Below are positions 19,071 through 28,380 of a stretch of 64,000 nucleotides of DNA, piece by piece. The notes under the pieces were generated by a model, which ran no database searches, was not told the origin of the DNA, and saw only the letters and a list, made by a program, of their open reading frames with translations. Source of the DNA: Bin75 sp965200435 (lineage in GTDB: Bacteria; Nitrospirota; Nitrospiria; Nitrospirales; UBA8639); assembly GCA_965200435.1 (NCBI GenBank), contig OZ241337.1:434001-498000 (forward strand), written 5' to 3'. The stretch's first letter is position 1, and each line of letters opens with the position of its first letter. Both the position numbers and the translations under genes were made by a program.

Positions 19071-19366
19071 CGAAACGATGTTCCTTGTAGACTGAAGAGA
19101 GTCTTAAAGGATCCAAGCCGTTGGCCTGCTGAAAGGGAAAAAGCGCGCAATGCAAGAAAAACCACAGGCAAGTGCTTGCAGCTATCGGATTCGGAGCCGG
19201 ATTATAGCGAAGGAGTCAAGAAATTCTCAAATCGTGCGGCCTCTTCATCCGTCATGCGCATGGCCTCTCATACTCCAGATTGCAGGGTGTCCCGGAGGCA
19301 GTGTAGAGTGTTCTTTCAATCGGGAACCACTGTCGCAAAGCTGTCTGGACAAGAGTCGCCAACCCC

Positions 19367-19777
19367 ATGAAACGTCCTCAACGTTCACCAAAAGGCTACA
19401 CCAATGCCCACGCCAAAAGTGGATTGGATGCGGCCTTGCCCGAGATCGAAACTTGGCCCAACCAATTTCCGGGGTATGAGATCACGATCGAGATCCCGGA
19501 ATACACCGCCATTTGCCCGAAAACCCAACTCCCGGACTTCGGCACGATCACGATTCGGTACATGCCGCAAAAAGCCTGCGTCGAGCTCAAGTCGCTGAAA
19601 CTCTACATCCACGCCTATCGCAACGTTGGCATCTTTTACGAAAACGCCGTCAACCGGATTCTTCAGGATTTTGTCAAAGTCTGCCGGCCCGAGTGGGCCA
19701 TCGTGACCGGCGTCTTTACGGCTCGCGGCGGACTCAGCAGCACCATTCGGGCGACATACCCGAAACGCGGACTATGA
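19367..19777 (+). CDS. queF: 7-cyano-7-deazaguanine (preQ0) reductase, short form
   Basis: The 136-residue single-domain QueF reduces preQ0 to preQ1 in queuosine synthesis, using NADPH. The catalytic Cys50 is in YTAICPKTQLPDFG with the Asp at D57, and the signature ELKSLKLYI plus YRNVGIFYENAVN are intact. No other queuosine genes are in the window and no preQ1 riboswitch was recognised upstream. Confidence 0.95.
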   Translation: MKRPQRSPKGYTNAHAKSGLDAALPEIETWPNQFPGYEITIEIPEYTAICPKTQLPDFGTITIRYMPQKACVELKSLKLYIHAYRNVGIFYENAVNRILQDFVKVCRPEWAIVTGVFTARGGLSSTIRATYPKRGL

Positions 19778-20115
19778 TTGTTCAACGGTGTCTAAGTTCA
19801 GAAACCTTTGGCACTCCTCGACACAGGAGAAGGAGCCCCCGCAGGTCGGGTTAGCCGCCCCGGCGTCACCAGACATCCCCACCTACAGCTTCTGGTCAGG
19901 AGAAAAAGCGCCATAAGATGGCGCTGCTACAAAAGAGGGGGAAGAGGCCAGCCTGGAGTTGTAGGTCGGGTTAGCCACCCCGGCGTCACCAGATATTCCA
20001 ACCCTGGGGACATGCCTCCTGTTCGGCATGGTCTCTCTCGAAGCCCTGGGGCTGATCCTCGACCCGATCCGGCGCGAACTCCGGCCCCTTCCCATGCTCC
20101 TCGGGCACAGCGGGC
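19778..20115. repeat. Repeat-rich spacer: IS-end remnant plus palindromic repeats
   Basis: No gene is visible. From left to right: an IS left-end remnant at 19789-19833 (TG, TCTAAG, TTCAGAAACCTTTGGCACTC, then CGACACAGGAG); a palindromic 'CAGGTCGGGTTAGCC' repeat at 19841-19888; a short GCGCCATAAGATGGCGC hairpin near 19910; and a second 'GTAGGTCGGGTTAGCC' repeat from 19961. Related repeats occur at 21467 and 24042. Confidence 0.65.
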
Positions 20116-21267
20116 TTAACGGCTGTTATAGAACTCACTGATCCGCCTGACCACCGATGCCATCTGTGCACTCGTCAGTTCGGGATACACCGGCAGGGAC
20201 AACACTTCTTGCGCCAGTTGCTCGGAAACCGGAAGGTCCCCTTTGGAATAGCCGAGCGGTTGGTAACATTCCTGAAGATGTAACGGAACGGGGTAATACA
20301 CTTTATGGCCGATCTCGTGTTCCCTCAAATAGGCCATCAGTTCGTCTCGTCTGTGCGCGCGCAGGGTATACTGGTTAAAGACGTGGACGTTGCTCGGATC
20401 CGTGGCCGGCAGCACAACATGTTCCAGCAACCCGGCCTCGGTCAATAGCCGGTCGTAGGTGGCCGCGTTCCGGGCCCGTTTAGCGTTCCAACCGTCCAGG
20501 TGTGGCAGCTTGACGCGCAGCACGGCCGCCTCAAGGGCATCGAGCCGGCTATTCAGCCCGATATAGTCGTGCTGGTAATCCGACCGGCTGCCGTGGACCC
20601 GCAACGCGAGAAGCAGTTCACGGAGGTCTCCGTCATTCGTCACGATCAACCCACCGTCACCCACGCCTCCCAGGTTTTTGGACGGGAAAAAGCTGAAGCA
20701 TCCCGAATACCCGAAGGTCCCGGCGCTTCGACCGCGGCGACTGGCGCCAATGGATTGGCAGGCGTCTTCAATGACCTTGATGCCACGTCGATCAGCCAGT
20801 TCCATGATGGGCTCCATATCGGCACACTGACCGAAAAGGTGTACCGGGATAATGGCTTTTGTACGAGGCGTCATCTTCCGTTCGATCTGTTCGGGATCAA
20901 TCGTGAAGGTATCGGCCCGAACGTCCACGAACACCGGCACCGCGTACAAACGCGAGATGCCGCCCGCCGAGGAAAAGAAGGTAAAGGGCACAGTGATCAC
21001 TTCATCCCCGGGTTTCACCCCAGCCGCCATCAAGGAAAGCAGCAAGGCATCGCTCCCCGAGGCCACGCCGACGGCGTACCGGCACCCGAGATACTCGGCG
21101 ATGGCCGTTTCGAAGGCCTCGACCCGGCGACCCAGTATGAAGTTCTGTTCATTGCAGACCTCTTCGACCACCGACAGGACATCCGAACGGATCTGCTGAA
21201 ACTGCGCTTGTAAATCCAACAAAGGAACCTTCACGAACAGCCTCGCTCCTGTTATCATGGGGGCCAA
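20116..21267 (-). CDS. DegT/DnrJ/EryC1/StrS-family sugar aminotransferase
   Basis: The 383-residue PLP enzyme transfers an amino group to a nucleotide-linked keto sugar for surface polysaccharide. The PLP lysine is in FFPSKNLGGVGDGG, the phosphate-binding region in VGVASGSDALLLSL, and the conserved EDACQSIGA and PVHLFGQ strings are present. It stands alone, with repeats on both sides, so its pathway is unclear. The true start may be the GTG at 21234 (VKVPLLDLQ) rather than the far upstream ATG. Confidence 0.85.
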   Translation of the reverse strand: MAPMITGARLFVKVPLLDLQAQFQQIRSDVLSVVEEVCNEQNFILGRRVEAFETAIAEYLGCRYAVGVASGSDALLLSLMAAGVKPGDEVITVPFTFFSSAGGISRLYAVPVFVDVRADTFTIDPEQIERKMTPRTKAIIPVHLFGQCADMEPIMELADRRGIKVIEDACQSIGASRRGRSAGTFGYSGCFSFFPSKNLGGVGDGGLIVTNDGDLRELLLALRVHGSRSDYQHDYIGLNSRLDALEAAVLRVKLPHLDGWNAKRARNAATYDRLLTEAGLLEHVVLPATDPSNVHVFNQYTLRAHRRDELMAYLREHEIGHKVYYPVPLHLQECYQPLGYSKGDLPVSEQLAQEVLSLPVYPELTSAQMASVVRRISEFYNSR

Positions 21268-21674
21268 CCGAGGAGCACATATTCAAGCACACCTGATGGG
21301 AACGAGCAAGCCAGAAACCGCAACCGCCGTAAAAAGAGCCAACAACATTTCGAATCTGTCATGACGAACTCCCGGTCGTCATCCCTGTATGGATTCAGTC
21401 ATTCGTTGACACGGTTCACGGCCTCCTGTTGTCATTCCCGCATCGTTCATTGGGGATCTGGAAACTGTAGGTCGGATGAGCGTCGCGTCATCCGACAAAG
21501 GGCTCCTACAAAGACAAACCCTGGATCCCCGGTGACAAATAGCCTGCCCCCGACATTTGTAAGCGGGAATGACAGCAAGAGGCGATCACAGATGTCGCGG
21601 GCAGACTGATGAAATCCGGCTGACTCCCGGCGAAAACCGGCAACGACAGTGTCTTTACACGATCGGCGAACGTC
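21268..21674. repeat. Repeat-rich spacer
   Basis: No gene is supported. It holds the motif TTCAGTCATTCGTTGA at 21394-21409, a palindromic 'GTAGGTCGGATGAGCG...CATCCGAC' repeat at 21467-21495, and a 'CTGGATCCCCGGTGACAAA' module near 21521-21570. The same modules recur at 24000-24180 and 36060-36240 in other orders and orientations. Confidence 0.6.
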
Positions 21675-22211
21675 ATGAACTATTGCAGCGCCTGTGGCGC
21701 TCCACTCATCAGGAAAATCCCCGAGGGGGATACGTTGCTCAGGTTCGTCTGTGAACGGTGCCTAACCGTCCATTACGAAAATCCCAAAATCGTGGTGGGC
21801 TGTCTTCCCGAATGGGAGGATCGAATCCTGCTGTGCAAACGGGCCATCGAACCCCGCTATGGGCTCTGGACGTTTCCCGCTGGGTTCATGGAAAAAGACG
21901 AAAGCCTGGAAGAAGCTGCGGCTCGTGAGACTCTGGAAGAAGCCGAAGCCGAGGTCGAGATCTGCCAACTGTACGCGATGTTCAGCATTCCGCACGTGAA
22001 CCAGGTGTACGTCGTCTTTCGCGGAAACATGAAACGTGCCGTGTTCGGCCCAGGGCCGGAAAGCCTGGAAGTCGATCTATTCAAACGCGAGAACATTCCA
22101 TGGTCGAAGCTGGCATTCCAGGTGATTCACGCAACCCTGGAGCGCTATTGCAAAAACGGACCGCACGCTCCGGTTCATGTGGGAACGATCATGCCCTCTC
22201 CCCAGCCCTGA
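21675..22211 (+). CDS. Nudix hydrolase with N-terminal zinc ribbon
   Basis: The 178-residue protein has a zinc ribbon at residues 4-30 (CSACG and CERC) followed by a Nudix domain. The Nudix box reads GFMEKDESLEEAAARETLEE; the Gly that usually follows the EE pair is replaced by Glu. Zinc-ribbon Nudix proteins often hydrolyse NADH or ADP-ribose-type dinucleotides; the substrate here is not known. Confidence 0.85.
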   Translation: MNYCSACGAPLIRKIPEGDTLLRFVCERCLTVHYENPKIVVGCLPEWEDRILLCKRAIEPRYGLWTFPAGFMEKDESLEEAAARETLEEAEAEVEICQLYAMFSIPHVNQVYVVFRGNMKRAVFGPGPESLEVDLFKRENIPWSKLAFQVIHATLERYCKNGPHAPVHVGTIMPSPQP

Positions 22212-22266
22212 CCCATCGCCGCTGACCGGCGATGCAGGTGCCGGCGCTCCGGGTTCAGCACACGGC

Positions 22267-22692
22267 TCACGAGGCTGCATACACGATGACACCGTACCGT
22301 GCGGCTTTCCCAATGGCGATCCACGCCAACGCCACCAGCCCATGCACCCGGAGCCACCCGCCGACCAGACACAGCGAATCCCCCACAACGGGCACCCAGG
22401 ACAACAGCAGGACCGGACTCCCCCATTGCTGCAACCATCGGAGAGGCCGGTCATATTGGGGTTGGGTGAACCGTGAGGCCGGATACCACCACCCGGCAAA
22501 CCGGCCGACCGCCCACGTGCTCATCCCGCCCAACGTATTCCCGGCCGTAGCCACGGCCCCAAGGAGCCACGGATCATATTCCTCCCGGAGAGTTAATAGG
22601 GCCAGCACAGCCTCAGACCCACCCGGCAGCAGGGTGGCGGACAGGAAGGCGCTCACAAACAAGGCCAGGAGGCCGGACCCTTCAACGGTCAT
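22267..22692 (-). CDS. YqaA-like small DedA/SNARE-associated membrane protein
   Basis: The 141-residue protein from the ATG at 22692 has about four hydrophobic segments and the family marks LPGGSEAVL, GNTLGG and SWVPVVGDSLCLVGG. It belongs to the YqaA branch of the DedA superfamily, thought to act in lipid or proton-coupled transport. A start at 22713 would overlap the upstream MOSC gene by 16 bp; either way the two are probably co-transcribed. Confidence 0.8.
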   Translation of the reverse strand: MTVEGSGLLALFVSAFLSATLLPGGSEAVLALLTLREEYDPWLLGAVATAGNTLGGMSTWAVGRFAGWWYPASRFTQPQYDRPLRWLQQWGSPVLLLSWVPVVGDSLCLVGGWLRVHGLVALAWIAIGKAARYGVIVYAAS

Positions 22693-22697
22693 GACGT

Positions 22698-23189
22698 TTA
22701 CTCCTCCATCCAAAACACCGGATCACCGATCACGATCTCGCCATCATCCAACACCTCTCCAAACGCCCCACCGGCCCAGGCCCGCGACATGGCTTTTTGC
22801 AAGCCGGGCCAAGCTTCCTCCATGCGTTCACACGGCTTCGTTTCACCCAGGATACGAATGCGACACGACCCGATCCCGAGCACGCACTTCCGGGAACGGA
22901 ATAAGCTGAGACCGCGGATCAACAAATTCGCCCGGCGCGCCGACGGCGGCAACCGGCCGGCGACCTCCGTCATCAACTCCGTCCAAATTTCCCGTTCAAG
23001 AATGGTGACCTGTCGCCTGCCGCCTTGATTCGCATTGCCAACCAGCCCCTTTCCCGCTTCCAAGGTCGCCTGCTCCACGAAATCCATGGGCCCGCATTTC
23101 ATGCGCTTGATCCAAATGGCTTCAAGCCGGCCTCCCGCTACCCGCGTCTGCTTCGATACGATCCTGCCCTGGATCCGGTCGGAATTCAT
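22698..23189 (-). CDS. MOSC domain protein
   Basis: The 163-residue beta-rich domain is related to the C-terminal part of molybdenum cofactor sulfurases. Features are GLVGNANQGGRRQVTILERE, a PxxARRANLLIRG strand, and the PC pair (ETKPCERME) with the conserved Cys thought to carry sulfur. The usual 'GD' after the first Gly is VGNA here. It may carry sulfur for a metal cofactor; the client is unknown. Confidence 0.8.
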   Translation of the reverse strand: MNSDRIQGRIVSKQTRVAGGRLEAIWIKRMKCGPMDFVEQATLEAGKGLVGNANQGGRRQVTILEREIWTELMTEVAGRLPPSARRANLLIRGLSLFRSRKCVLGIGSCRIRILGETKPCERMEEAWPGLQKAMSRAWAGGAFGEVLDDGEIVIGDPVFWMEE

Positions 23190-23224
23190 TTTGACTCTCC
23201 GGTGCCGACGTTTTATAGTAAATT

Positions 23225-23800
23225 ATGGCGAGACAGGATAGCCCAACCCAACCCGAAATCCAAACCGCCAGGACCAGGGGCGTGTGGCCGCACGCACTCC
23301 TGCTCATACTGGGAGGAAGCCTGTGTGGGCTCTGGTCCGGACAGGTCATGGCCGAACATCCTTCCCAGCTTCCCATGCCGTTTGAACTGATCAAAACGTT
23401 AGTGGGGACTTGGCAGGAAAGCAAACAGGCGCTCGACGGGCAGGAAATCATCACCGTCGAATATACATTAACGGCGAACGGCACGGCAGTCATCGAACGC
23501 CTGTTCCCCGGCACACCCAAGGAAATGATCTCGATCTATGCACAAGACGGGCACGAGATGGTCATGACGCATTACTGCCTGTTGGGCAACCAGCCACGCA
23601 TGCGAACCGACAGTCCTGTGCAAACAAATTCCATTACCCTGTCCTATATCGACGGCACGGGCATGCGTTCTTCGCAGGACAAGCACATGCACGAACTGAT
23701 CCTCACCTTTATCGACGACCGTCATATGAACCATGAATGGACGGTATTCGAACATGGCCAAAAAGCCGCCACCCACACGTTCGCCTTTGCCCGGAAATAG
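23225..23800 (+). CDS. Secreted calycin-like protein of unknown function
   Basis: The 191-residue protein has a signal-anchor or signal sequence (HALLLILGGSLCGLWSGQV) after a basic N-terminus. The mature domain begins with a LVGTWQ motif typical of lipocalin/calycin-fold proteins, then VIERLFPGTPKEMISIY and MTHYCLLGNQPRM, strings I associate with uncharacterised bacterial proteins. No catalytic residues are evident. It is divergent from the MOSC gene with a 35-bp gap. Confidence 0.6.
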   Translation: MARQDSPTQPEIQTARTRGVWPHALLLILGGSLCGLWSGQVMAEHPSQLPMPFELIKTLVGTWQESKQALDGQEIITVEYTLTANGTAVIERLFPGTPKEMISIYAQDGHEMVMTHYCLLGNQPRMRTDSPVQTNSITLSYIDGTGMRSSQDKHMHELILTFIDDRHMNHEWTVFEHGQKAATHTFAFARK

Positions 23801-24221
23801 GGCACACCCCTCGCCATTTGACAATCAAGCGCCTCTTGGAAAGGCCACCCCGTCGTTATAACGGCGCAAACGCATCGCGCTCTGGCGGCCTTGCAAACTG
23901 CCTTGGAGCAAGCTTTGCTCTCTGACAAGGCGATCAGCCCGCATCAGGCGGCGGGGGCCCAACACCCAAGCCATGTCACGCATCTTGTCAATGAATGACT
24001 GAACACAGACAGGGATGACAGAGAAAGACAAGGGTGGAGATGCCGTGTTAGCCGCCCCGGCTAATCCGACCTACAAAGGCGGAGAGACGACGACAAAGGC
24101 AAAGACAAGGACCCTGGATCCCCGATAACAAATAGCCTCTCCCCGACATTTGTCATCGGGGATTGGGGATAACAGCAGGCGGGATTGTCGGGTTACGCTG
24201 CGCGGACACAACCTGCCGTCA
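23801..24221. repeat. Repeat-rich spacer
   Basis: No gene is supported. It contains the recurrent motif (GTCAATGAATGACTGAACA, near 23987-24005), a 'GTTAGCCGCCCCGGCTAATC' palindromic unit ending CCGACCTAC at 24042-24079, and the 'TGGATCCCCGATAACAAAT' module followed by a GACATTTGTCATCGGGG arm at about 24114-24170. Confidence 0.6.
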
Positions 24222-24707
24222 CTAAAATCCTCCGGGTGGCATCCCTGACGTTCCGCCGCCTATTCCTCCGAGACCCCCGAGTCCACCCTGTCCCGGGATC
24301 CCAGGCAGGGTCCCACCGCTTCCTCCCGGTGTCACCACATCGCCATAGCGGCGGTAGATCCGTGAATTCCAGATGACCGGATGTCCGGGAGCGAAATTCG
24401 CGGCTTCGGTATAGTGCGCCTCGGCTTGCTTTGTCTGTCCCAATCGATCCAGGGTCAAGGCCAGATTGTAATGCGCCTCCGCCAGGGTCTTCTGGACGCT
24501 GATGGCTTTTTCGTAATGCTGCCTGGCCGCCGCCCACTGCCCGGCGGCAAAGGCCTGATTGCCCGCGTTTACGGCCGACACCGCCTCGGGGTTGCTCCCG
24601 CCCGGGGCATTCAAGGCTGTGACTTGCACTTTGCCGGTACTGCCACACGCGCCGATGAAGACGAGACTGCATAGCAGGCATCCCATTTTCCAACTACTCA
24701 GCGGCAT
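24222..24707 (-). CDS. TPR-repeat lipoprotein with Gly-rich tail
   Basis: The 161-residue product has a lipoprotein signal with lipobox IGAC. About two tetratricopeptide repeats follow (NAGNQAFAAGQWAAARQHYE and AEAHYNLALTLDRLGQTKQA). The last 30 residues are Gly/Pro-rich and low in complexity (GGLGGLGGIGGG). It probably scaffolds a complex at the membrane. GGAG lies upstream of the start. It follows the same direction as the addAB-like pair but lies downstream of them. Confidence 0.75.
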   Translation of the reverse strand: MPLSSWKMGCLLCSLVFIGACGSTGKVQVTALNAPGGSNPEAVSAVNAGNQAFAAGQWAAARQHYEKAISVQKTLAEAHYNLALTLDRLGQTKQAEAHYTEAANFAPGHPVIWNSRIYRRYGDVVTPGGSGGTLPGIPGQGGLGGLGGIGGGTSGMPPGGF

Positions 24708-24831
24708 GAACGTTCTCCTTTCCTCATGTGGTTGAACAGGAGACAGTTTTTTTCTTCGATGCTCTCTCCCTTCCCCTCATCCCAATCCTTTCCCGCAAGA
24801 GGCAGGGAATTGTCGTGTTGGCCTATCCTAC

Positions 24832-27800
24832 TCAAACCTCGACGCCGAGTCCACTCCGTAAGAATAGAAGTTGTGCCCGGACCGGACCGTGTCCCCAGAC
24901 CGACGTTGCCGCTCGACGATAGATCTCCATTTGTGTCCGGTATCCCCGCACCACTGGCTCCAGGGAATCTTCTTCTACCCGATGCGTCTTATAGTCAGCG
25001 ATCCAGATCTGTTGATCCCGGCGATACATGACGTCGATCACCCCTTCCATCACGCTGGCCGGGATGCCCTCCGCCCCCTCATTCTTCCAGGGAACGGCAA
25101 AGGGAATTTCCCTGCCAAGAATTTCTGCCTGCCGGAGTACGGCATACGGTTCAGATTCGAGAAAATGCATGAAGAGTTCCTGTAATTCCGCGCACACGCC
25201 GTCCGACTCCAAGGCCCATTTTTTCGGAAGGTACGTCCGGCAGCAGTCTTCGATCCACGCCGGCATGGCGCCCGGATCAGCGGAAAAATCCCAGCCGTAC
25301 AACACGCGATGAGCCAGCGTCCCGATGACCGCGCTTCGATCGGATGATCCGGGCGGCGACACACTTTTCTTGCGTGAGGGAGGAACAGACTGAAGGGAGG
25401 ATTCCCCCACGGATTGCACAGAGGACTCTCCAGGAATCAGGGAAAGCGCCCGCCACGACGGGTCGCCTGACACCTGTGTCGCGGAAAGAAACAGCGGGGT
25501 CTTCCGGGCCATCTCCGTTTTCTTCATCCATGCGTCCCATCGGCGCTGGTGATTCTCACCATCCGGCATTGTCGCTTTCCATCCGGGGTGAGCGGACCGG
25601 GCCTTCCCTTCGACGTCCCGCAGGACAGGCTTCGTGGGCTGAGGAGCCGGCACGACCGTCACGGCCACGTTTCCCACAAGATGGCCGGGATGGGACTGTT
25701 CTTTTGCCGCCCGGACCAGGGCCGGCAAATCCAGATCCAGGCCGCGCGCGATCAACGACAGAAACGTTCCCTTTGAAGGCGCCCTTTTCCCATAAAGCGC
25801 CGCCGACAACACCAGACGCCGCTGCGCGCGCGTCATTGCGACGTAGAGCAACCGCACCTGTTCGTCTTCTTGTCGTTCGGCCAATTTCGTTTCGATAAAA
25901 ATTCCCCCGAGGTCGGCAGTCTGGCCGAGCCGAATTCCCACGGTGTCGGTCAGCCAATCGTGGGATGTCCGGACCGGTGTTCTTCGCTGAGCGACCTCCT
26001 GGTGCAAGCCTGCCAAAATCACCATGGGAAATTCCAGTCCTTTTGCCTTATGAATGGTCAGCAACCGGATCGCCCCGCCCGGACCCTGGGACATGGGCCC
26101 GTCCTCGACAAGGGACCGTTCCCCCTCTTCGGGCGGGTCGTCCACCCATTGACTTACCTGGCGCACGATTTCCCGAAGCGTCAACCCGGACCGCACGGCC
26201 AGATCGAGCATGATGTCCCGAAGTTTGAGCACGTTTGCCAGGGCCTGTTCACCCTCGAGAGAAGCCGCGGCCAATTCCGCCAAAGGCAGTTTGTGAAAGA
26301 CGCGCCTGATGGCCTCCGGAACCGGAAGCGCCCATATCTCCGCGTGCAACGAACGCAGGATCGAAAAAATCGGCTGCGGGTGCTTGAACGACGACTCGTG
26401 GACCCAATCATCCGGGAATCCCCGTTGCACGATCGACGCGATCTCCGCGTCGGAGCAGCCGCCATACGGAGAACGCAACACCCCGATCGCGGCCAATTCA
26501 TCTCGGGGATCTGCCAGGACACGCAATACGAGGCTGCTATCGATCACCTCCTGACATTCATAAAAATGTTTTTCCCCGTCGACAAGGCAAGGCAGGTGGT
26601 ACCGCCGAAAGGCTTCAAGGCAGATTCGCAGGTGCTTGAACGTCCGAAACAGTACCGCAACGTGGCGCGGCTGGATCGTCACTGTGCGACCGCCCAGGAA
26701 CAGGTGTTCTTTCTCCAGGACCTCTTCTCGCAACCAACGCGCCAGGGCATCCGCCTCGGCGCGGCTGGCCGTTTCCGCGTCAGCGTCCTCCTGCACCAGG
26801 GCGACCACGCGGAGTTGCACCCGTTCGTGGGGCAAGGGAGGGGCGTCCGACGGTACGGGAACGAGCGGTTCGTACTGGGGTTGTCCCCCTTCGACGGAAG
26901 CGGACAGAAACAAATTGCCGCAACAGCGGTTCACCGGATCGAGCACCTGCTCATGGGCTCGAAAGTTTCCTTGCAACGAAAACCGCTTTCCCCGGGCCGC
27001 CAGGATATGGTCCCGGACCACGGTATCGTAGGCTTCGATATCCGCACGTCGAAACGCATAAATGGACTGCTTGGGATCGCCAACGATAAATAATTTCCCC
27101 GGCGCCGGTTGCACGTGACGCCATTCCCGGACTTCGGCACCCTGGACCTCGGCCAAAAACAGGATCAACTCGTATTGAACCGGATCGGTGTCCTGAAATT
27201 CATCCACGATGATCGCCTGGTACTGCTCCTTCAATTCGGCGCGCACGTGCGGATGGTCTCGAAGAAGGGCCCGCGCCCGCACGAGTAATCCGTTAAAGGA
27301 CACCAGCCCTTTCTCCACAAACGAGGTCCGGCACCGGACGACGAACGGGGACAGGACATGCACGGCGTCCCACAACGAGCTTGCACTCGACCGTTCAATC
27401 TCCTGGGCGACCTTGATCAGCCCCTTGGCTTGTTCATAGTGCGCATCGGTCCAATCCTTGGTCTTTGGCGGAACTTTGGGGGGAGTGGTCTGTCCAGGCA
27501 ACGCGGCACTAAGGCCTTGGTCCGCGTCTCCGCGCCACGGCGTTCCTTTCGTTAGCACGTCCGCCAACAGCGCCACGGCCTGATCGAGCAGACGGTTGAT
27601 CTTCAGCGTGCTCTGATACGTTTCCTGCAAACGGCGCCCACGGTCGTGCAACGTCGCCAGCCACGACCGGAGAGGCAGGGTGATTTCCGGTTGTGCGGTC
27701 AGGGCAACGGGCAACGGAAGGAGTTCATCCGTCAACGCCAGGGCGAGTTGTTTCAGGTCATCCAGGCCGTAGCGCGCCAGCATCCTCCGCCAGTCGTCAT

Positions 27801-28380
27801 GCCGGTGCCCACCCGCATCCAATTCGCGCCGCACCCACTGGTCCCACTCGTGATTGAAATGCTCGTGGAATCGTGTGTCGTCGGCTTCCCGAAACGAAGG
27901 ATCGACGCCGGCTTCCACCGGATACAATCGCAACAGATGGCCTGCAAAACTGTGAATGGTTTCAATGTGCGCCCGTTCCACCTCACGCATGGCCTCGTCG
28001 CTCACCGCCGCCAACGCCTCGTCGGATAGACCCGAGGCTTCCTGAAGCGTCTGGATCGCTTTGATCTCGTACTCGTGGGCTTGCCCCTCGACAGAGCGAC
28101 CCGTAGCGAGATCCTTCATGAGACGCAACCGGTGCCGCACCCGCAATTTCAATTCACTGGCCGCCTTGTCGGTAAAGGTGACGGCGACGATCTGCGTCAA
28201 TGACAGCCGGTCGTTGCGCCGTGTCAGCAGGTGGAGGACGCGATCGATGAGCAGCGAGGTTTTGCCCGTCCCCGCCCCCGCCGTGACCACGACGTTGGTC
28301 CCCGAAGCCGTGACGGCGCAGTGACGGGCGTGGCTGTCCGGAAGATTCTCTTTCACGACGTTGCCACCTTCACAAGTCAT
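24832..28380 (-). CDS. addA: AddA-like UvrD/Rep helicase-nuclease
   Basis: About 1,182 residues from the ATG at 28380, which overlaps the end of the upstream gene by 11 bp. Walker A is VTAGAGTGKTSLL; motif II-type and GDPKQSIYAFRRAD (motif III) follow, then LLTIHKAKGLEFP and YVAMTRAQRR in the C-terminal helicase half. The end carries a RecB-type nuclease (GVIDVMYRR, WIADYKTHR, QMEIYRRA). With the next gene it should process double-strand breaks for recombination in place of RecBCD. The C-terminal region has a low-complexity Ser insert (PPSRKKSVSPPGSS). Confidence 0.88.
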   Translation of the reverse strand: MTCEGGNVVKENLPDSHARHCAVTASGTNVVVTAGAGTGKTSLLIDRVLHLLTRRNDRLSLTQIVAVTFTDKAASELKLRVRHRLRLMKDLATGRSVEGQAHEYEIKAIQTLQEASGLSDEALAAVSDEAMREVERAHIETIHSFAGHLLRLYPVEAGVDPSFREADDTRFHEHFNHEWDQWVRRELDAGGHRHDDWRRMLARYGLDDLKQLALALTDELLPLPVALTAQPEITLPLRSWLATLHDRGRRLQETYQSTLKINRLLDQAVALLADVLTKGTPWRGDADQGLSAALPGQTTPPKVPPKTKDWTDAHYEQAKGLIKVAQEIERSSASSLWDAVHVLSPFVVRCRTSFVEKGLVSFNGLLVRARALLRDHPHVRAELKEQYQAIIVDEFQDTDPVQYELILFLAEVQGAEVREWRHVQPAPGKLFIVGDPKQSIYAFRRADIEAYDTVVRDHILAARGKRFSLQGNFRAHEQVLDPVNRCCGNLFLSASVEGGQPQYEPLVPVPSDAPPLPHERVQLRVVALVQEDADAETASRAEADALARWLREEVLEKEHLFLGGRTVTIQPRHVAVLFRTFKHLRICLEAFRRYHLPCLVDGEKHFYECQEVIDSSLVLRVLADPRDELAAIGVLRSPYGGCSDAEIASIVQRGFPDDWVHESSFKHPQPIFSILRSLHAEIWALPVPEAIRRVFHKLPLAELAAASLEGEQALANVLKLRDIMLDLAVRSGLTLREIVRQVSQWVDDPPEEGERSLVEDGPMSQGPGGAIRLLTIHKAKGLEFPMVILAGLHQEVAQRRTPVRTSHDWLTDTVGIRLGQTADLGGIFIETKLAERQEDEQVRLLYVAMTRAQRRLVLSAALYGKRAPSKGTFLSLIARGLDLDLPALVRAAKEQSHPGHLVGNVAVTVVPAPQPTKPVLRDVEGKARSAHPGWKATMPDGENHQRRWDAWMKKTEMARKTPLFLSATQVSGDPSWRALSLIPGESSVQSVGESSLQSVPPSRKKSVSPPGSSDRSAVIGTLAHRVLYGWDFSADPGAMPAWIEDCCRTYLPKKWALESDGVCAELQELFMHFLESEPYAVLRQAEILGREIPFAVPWKNEGAEGIPASVMEGVIDVMYRRDQQIWIADYKTHRVEEDSLEPVVRGYRTQMEIYRRAATSVWGHGPVRAQLLFLRSGLGVEV

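Noticed and set aside
19071..19366. Possible preQ1 riboswitch before queF
   Set aside because: I looked for the short preQ1 aptamer consensus and a following stem and did not find them.
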